A stretch of DNA of 64,000 nt from Candidatus Amarobacillus elongatus (GTDB taxonomy: Bacteria; Chloroflexota; Dehalococcoidia; Tepidiformales; Tepidiformaceae), in NCBI GenBank assembly GCA_016703545.1, contig JADJBX010000002.1:372001-436000 (forward strand). Reading direction: 5' to 3'. Below the pieces are notes generated by a model that was not told where the DNA came from, made no database searches, and worked only from the letters and a program-made list of their open reading frames with translations. Positions 61,245-64,000 of the stretch are shown one piece after another (position 1 is the stretch's first letter; every line of letters starts with the position of its first letter). Made by a program: the position numbers and the translations under genes.

Positions 61245-61976
61245 ATGAACGGCTCCTCTGCCCTCTGGACACGCGAAGAACTTACCGGTGATGTGCGGGA
61301 GATTTCATTCTCCTTTCAATTGAACGGCGAATCCGTTCCCGGCCTCCTCATCCTCCCGCGCGAGGTCGACTCCGCCGAAAAACTCCCCCTCGTCCTTATT
61401 CAACATCCCGGCATGAGTTCAAAGGACGATTACTTCGTCCGCGACGTCGCGATCTCCTGGGCGAAGCGCGGTTGGGCCTGCGCCGGCATCGATGCCCCCC
61501 TCCACGGCGACCGCGATACGCACGACCCCATGGCCCTCTTTCGCAACCGCGACCGCTACCCGGAGATCGCCGCCCGCTTCGCCACCGAGATCTCGGCGAC
61601 GATCGACCATCTCGCCAGCAGCTTTGCCATCGACACCTCGCGCCTCGGCTACGTCGGCTACTCCCTCGGGAGCATGCTGGGCGTTCCCGCCGTCGCCACC
61701 GATGGCCGCTTCCGCGCCGCTGCCTTCTGCCTCGTTGGCGAAGGCGGCCTCGTCGGCTCCGTGAGCGAGCCCGAGTCCCCCGTGCGCACCATGACCGGCG
61801 TCGCCGTACGCGTCGTCGGCAAACTCGGTGACGAACTCATCTCTCGCGGCGCGACGGAAGCCCTGTACGCCGCCTTCCCCGGCACAAAGGACATCGTCTG
61901 GCTCCCGGGCGGGCATTACGAGATCGGCCCCGACGTGATCAAGGCTGCGGGCGACTGGCTTCGCGACCGGCTGTAA
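61245..61976 (+). CDS. Alpha/beta hydrolase (dienelactone hydrolase/prolyl oligopeptidase-like)
   Basis: 243 residues from the ATG giving MNGSSALWTREELTGDVREI. Alpha/beta hydrolase fold: LVLIQHPGMSSKDDYFVRDV (oxyanion strand), GIDAPLHGDRDT, nucleophile elbow GYVGYSLGS with Ser140, and late His in WLPGGHYEIG; the acid is probably Asp in GTKD or GELGDE-type turns. Its plan with a cap-free core and an oligopeptidase-like 'APLHGD' strand matches small esterases or lipases. Substrate unknown. Divergent from the glycosyltransferase gene, with a TACCCT -10-like box a few bases upstream. Confidence 0.86.
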   Translation: MNGSSALWTREELTGDVREISFSFQLNGESVPGLLILPREVDSAEKLPLVLIQHPGMSSKDDYFVRDVAISWAKRGWACAGIDAPLHGDRDTHDPMALFRNRDRYPEIAARFATEISATIDHLASSFAIDTSRLGYVGYSLGSMLGVPAVATDGRFRAAAFCLVGEGGLVGSVSEPESPVRTMTGVAVRVVGKLGDELISRGATEALYAAFPGTKDIVWLPGGHYEIGPDVIKAAGDWLRDRL

Positions 61977-62066
61977 CCGACCTACCGCGCTCCGAAACAC
62001 CCAGGCAAACGGTCCGTAACCCGGCGGAAATCAACGCAGGACACGATGGTTTCCGGGAGGCCAACG

Positions 62067-62839
62067 ATGACCGTCTACCGTTCCATTCGGGTGCAGATCA
62101 CGGACCGGCCGGGCGCGCTTTTCGCGATCACGGCCGCCCTCGCCGCGCACGGTGTCGACATTGTCCGGCTCGACGTCATCTCGTCCGACGGCACGATCGT
62201 TGTCGATGACCTCTTCCTGGGCGCACCTTCGGCGGCAGCCATCGGCGATGCCTGCGCCAGCTTCCCGGCGACGCGACCGTGCGCACCTTCGAAGACACGG
62301 CCGGTGACCCCGTGCTTGAAATGGGGTCCGGGCTCCATCGCGCCGCCACCGCGCCCTCCGTCCAGGACGCCCGTGATGCCGCCATCGAGGCCGCGCGCCA
62401 CCTCCTTCGTGCGGACATCGCGGTGCTCCTCCGCGCCGCGGAGGGCGGTTCCATGAGCATCGCCGCGGGCCCGGCCAACCTTCCCGCCATCGCCGCCGGC
62501 GACCCCTTCGCTCCGCGTTGGGTGCTGCAGCACGCCACCGCCGCCGCCTTTCCCGCGCACGAAGGCTGGGCGCCGCCGGGCTTTCACCGCGCGCTTGGGG
62601 CCGCGTGGGTCGCGATCGCACCTTCGTGGCCGCTCGATTTGCTGGTCGTGGTCCGGCACCTGAGCATCCCCTTCCATGCTGGCGAGCTGGAGCGGCTGTC
62701 CACATTCGCAAGCGGCGCCGGCGCGATCCTCGCGCTGCGCGGTGACCGGCCACCCGTGGCCTCCATTCCCGCCGAGTTCGTCGACGTTCTGCCGCCCCGC
62801 GCCGTGACACTGGGCCAGCGCATCGCCATCGCCCGCTAA
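62067..62839 (+). CDS. ACT-domain protein with GAF-like C-terminal part (frameshifted)
   Basis: About 258 residues when repaired. Start ATG is preceded by GGGAGG; an ATG seven codons upstream is less likely. First a full ACT domain (RSIRVQITDRPGALFAITAA, VDIVRLDVISSDGTIVVDDL), the ligand-binding fold of amino acid-controlled enzymes. Near 62260 one base is missing; the reading goes on as RTFEDTAGDPVLEMGSGLHR, then a GAF-like domain (DAAIEAARHLLRADIAVLLR, GAAWVAIAPSWPLDLLVVVR, FHAGELERLSTFASGAGAIL). No catalytic or DNA-binding part, so it looks like a stand-alone sensor or a subunit of a partner protein. Confidence 0.78.
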
Positions 62840-62907
62840 CCGGTCCTCGCTGGAGCACGGCCTATCGCCGGGGCTATAACGGGCGATTCTCCTAGAGAAG
62901 AACCCGC

Positions 62908-63042
62908 ATGGATTCGCAACCTCTGGACGAATATCGTTATTGTGATCGGCATCCGGGCGCAAAGGCAGCTGCTCAGGGCGTCCAGCCGGGCCCACCGCGG
63001 ACGGGGTCAACCGCACCGATGAAACCCCACGGAGAACAATGA
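62908..63042 (+). CDS. 44-residue open frame coupled to the SPFH-like gene
   Basis: MDSQPLDEYRYCDRHPGAKA then a Pro/Gly/Thr-rich end. Its stop overlaps the next ATG in an ATGA, and it starts near a TATAAC box (62875-62880). The 'YCDRHP' run resembles the first zinc-ligand pair of bacterial B-box-like or zinc-ribbon N-termini (YC-x-RHP), but the second pair is lacking, so it may be a decayed or shortened zinc protein, or a leader that regulates the downstream gene. Real translation is unproven. Confidence 0.4.
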   Translation: MDSQPLDEYRYCDRHPGAKAAAQGVQPGPPRTGSTAPMKPHGEQ

Positions 63043-64000
63043 TTCCCTTGCTCATCCTCTTCGGCGGCGCGCTGGTCGTGCTCGTCGTCCTCGTCGTGTT
63101 CGGCGACATGCTCGTCAACATCGGCGGTCAGCAGGTCGGCATCATGGAGCGCCGCTACTTCGGCCGCGGCCTCCCCGAAGGCCGCGTCGTTGCCCTGCGT
63201 GGTGAAGTCGGCTTCCAGGCGGGTGTCCTCTCCCCGGGCCTGCACGTCCTCGTGCCCTTCCTCTTCCGCGTCCAGAAGACGCCCATGATCGTGGTGGGCG
63301 AAGAGGAGGTTGGTCTCGTCGAGTCCATCGATGGCCTGCCGCTCGACCCCGGCCGCATCTTCGCGCGGCGCGTAACCGGCCACGATTCGTTCCAGGACGG
63401 CGAGGCGTTCATCCGCAACGCCGGGCAGAAGGGCCCGCAGACGGACATCCTGCCGCCGGGCCAGTACCGCATCAATACCTACCTCTTCCGGGTGCGCATC
63501 GAATCGGCGCTCATTGTCGCGGCGAACAACATCGGCATTGTTACCGCGCGCGACGGCGTCGCCATGGAGCCGGGCCGCCTCCTTGCCCGCCAGGTCGATG
63601 GCCACAAGTCGTTCCAGGACGGCGAGGCCTTCGTCGCCGCCGGCGGGCAGCGCGGCCCGCAAATCGAGCTCGTGCTCCCCGGCCGCTATCGCCTCAACAC
63701 CGACATGTTCGCCGTTGAGATCCGCCCCGCCACCGTCGTGCAGGCGAACCAGGTGGGCCTCGTGACGGCGAAGGACGGCGCCCCCCTGCCCGTGGGCGAA
63801 CTGGTCGCCGTGAACATCGAAGGACATAACGACTTCCAGGACGCCAGCAGCTTCCTTCGCAACGGCGGCCAGCGCGGTCCTCAGTACGACCTCCTGAAGC
63901 CGGGCACCTACTACATCAACCCGCTCATGTTCGATGTGAAGCTCGACCAGGTCGCTGTCGTCCAGCGCGGCGAGGTCGCCGTGCTCGTTTCGAACGTGGG
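63039..64000 (+). CDS. SPFH/flotillin-like membrane protein with tandem repeats (3' end cut by the window)
   Basis: At least 320 residues, continuous to the window edge; ATG after GGAGAACA. An N-terminal membrane helix (IPLLILFGGALVVLVVLVVF) is followed by a beta-rich array. A unit of about 65-80 residues recurs three times: VGLVESIDGLPLDPGRIFAR, IGIVTARDGVAMEPGRLLAR and VGLVTAKDGAPLPVGELVAV, each then ending in GHxxFQDGEAF-like and QRGPQ-like turns and a Y-x-x-N-x-x-F (YRINTYLF, YRLNTDMF, YYINPLMF) close. A degenerate first copy opens at VGIMERRYFGRGL. This resembles SPFH/band-7 scaffolds that make large membrane-bound rings, with extra 'shaft' domains. Further copies may lie downstream. Confidence 0.82.
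   Translation, partial: MIPLLILFGGALVVLVVLVVFGDMLVNIGGQQVGIMERRYFGRGLPEGRVVALRGEVGFQAGVLSPGLHVLVPFLFRVQKTPMIVVGEEEVGLVESIDGLPLDPGRIFARRVTGHDSFQDGEAFIRNAGQKGPQTDILPPGQYRINTYLFRVRIESALIVAANNIGIVTARDGVAMEPGRLLARQVDGHKSFQDGEAFVAAGGQRGPQIELVLPGRYRLNTDMFAVEIRPATVVQANQVGLVTAKDGAPLPVGELVAVNIEGHNDFQDASSFLRNGGQRGPQYDLLKPGTYYINPLMFDVKLDQVAVVQRGEVAVLVSNV

Overview
The window is very GC-rich, densely coded bacterial DNA with short intergenic gaps, GTG and TTG starts and many starts lying 6-8 bases after a TANNNT hexamer. The gene mix (GuaB3-type IMP dehydrogenase relative, PAC2 protein, globin-coupled chemoreceptor, many acyl-CoA enzymes and CoA-transferases, large FtsX permeases, luciferase-like oxidoreductase) suggests a GC-rich Chloroflexota, perhaps a Dehalococcoidia/Tepidiformales-type lineage. 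That placement is inference; there is no rRNA marker in the window. I saw no rRNA, tRNA, CRISPR array, transposase or prophage genes.

Layout. 1-6 kb: end of a sensor kinase, a SRPBCC protein, an APH-type kinase, an ECF sigma/anti-sigma pair, an acyl-CoA dehydrogenase and a small exported protein. 6-15 kb: two divergent giant FtsX-type permeases, the second followed by two MacB/LolD-type ATPases. 15-21.4 kb: LLM flavin oxidoreductase, thioredoxin-TPR chaperone, racemase-type CoA transferase, ChaB-Rho_N protein, 5'-3' exonuclease and a soluble globin chemoreceptor. 21.4-28.8 kb: O-antigen-ligase-like protein, the operon dxr-rseP-small membrane protein-TIM barrel protein, clpP and a PAC2 protein. 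28.8-38.7 kb: DinB, ketopantoate reductase, AhpE-like peroxiredoxin with a GNAT, guaB3, a guaA-purD operon, two MaoC-type hydratases and an acyl-CoA dehydrogenase. 38.7-42.3 kb: a three-gene operon of VTC-type polyphosphate polymerase, DUF4956 membrane protein and beta-helix lipoprotein. 42.8-45.4 kb: FMN riboswitch followed by ribE-ribBA-ribH. 45.4-53.5 kb: lipoprotein, RING-finger/SH3b membrane protein, ribokinase, thioesterase, CoA-transferase, and a VOC-WYL regulator pair facing a lipocalin-like gene across two palindromes. 53.5-64 kb: TPP enzyme, RHH/MazF toxin-antitoxin, nadA with two palindromic operators, small zinc and membrane proteins, phosphotriesterase-like lactonase, glycosyltransferase, alpha/beta hydrolase, ACT-domain protein, and a repeat-containing SPFH-like protein running off the end.

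The genes form several local modules: isoprenoid synthesis and envelope proteolysis (dxr-rseP), purine synthesis (guaB3, guaA, purD), riboflavin (riboswitch operon), NAD (nadA), fatty or branched acyl-CoA catabolism (two acyl-CoA dehydrogenases, two MaoC proteins, AMACR-type and acetyl-CoA-type CoA transferases, thioesterase), redox protection (AhpE-like, CnoX-like) and envelope transport and polysaccharide work.

Data-quality warning: at least seven genes are interrupted by eight single-base shifts, several of them at G/C runs, while the protein signal continues in the next frame. These look more like consensus errors than true pseudogenes. I give each such gene as one feature across the break. 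The most promising places for new biology are the VTC-DUF4956-beta-helix operon, the repeat-bearing SPFH-like protein, the two RING-like zinc proteins, and the palindromic operators near 52.2 and 57.2 kb.
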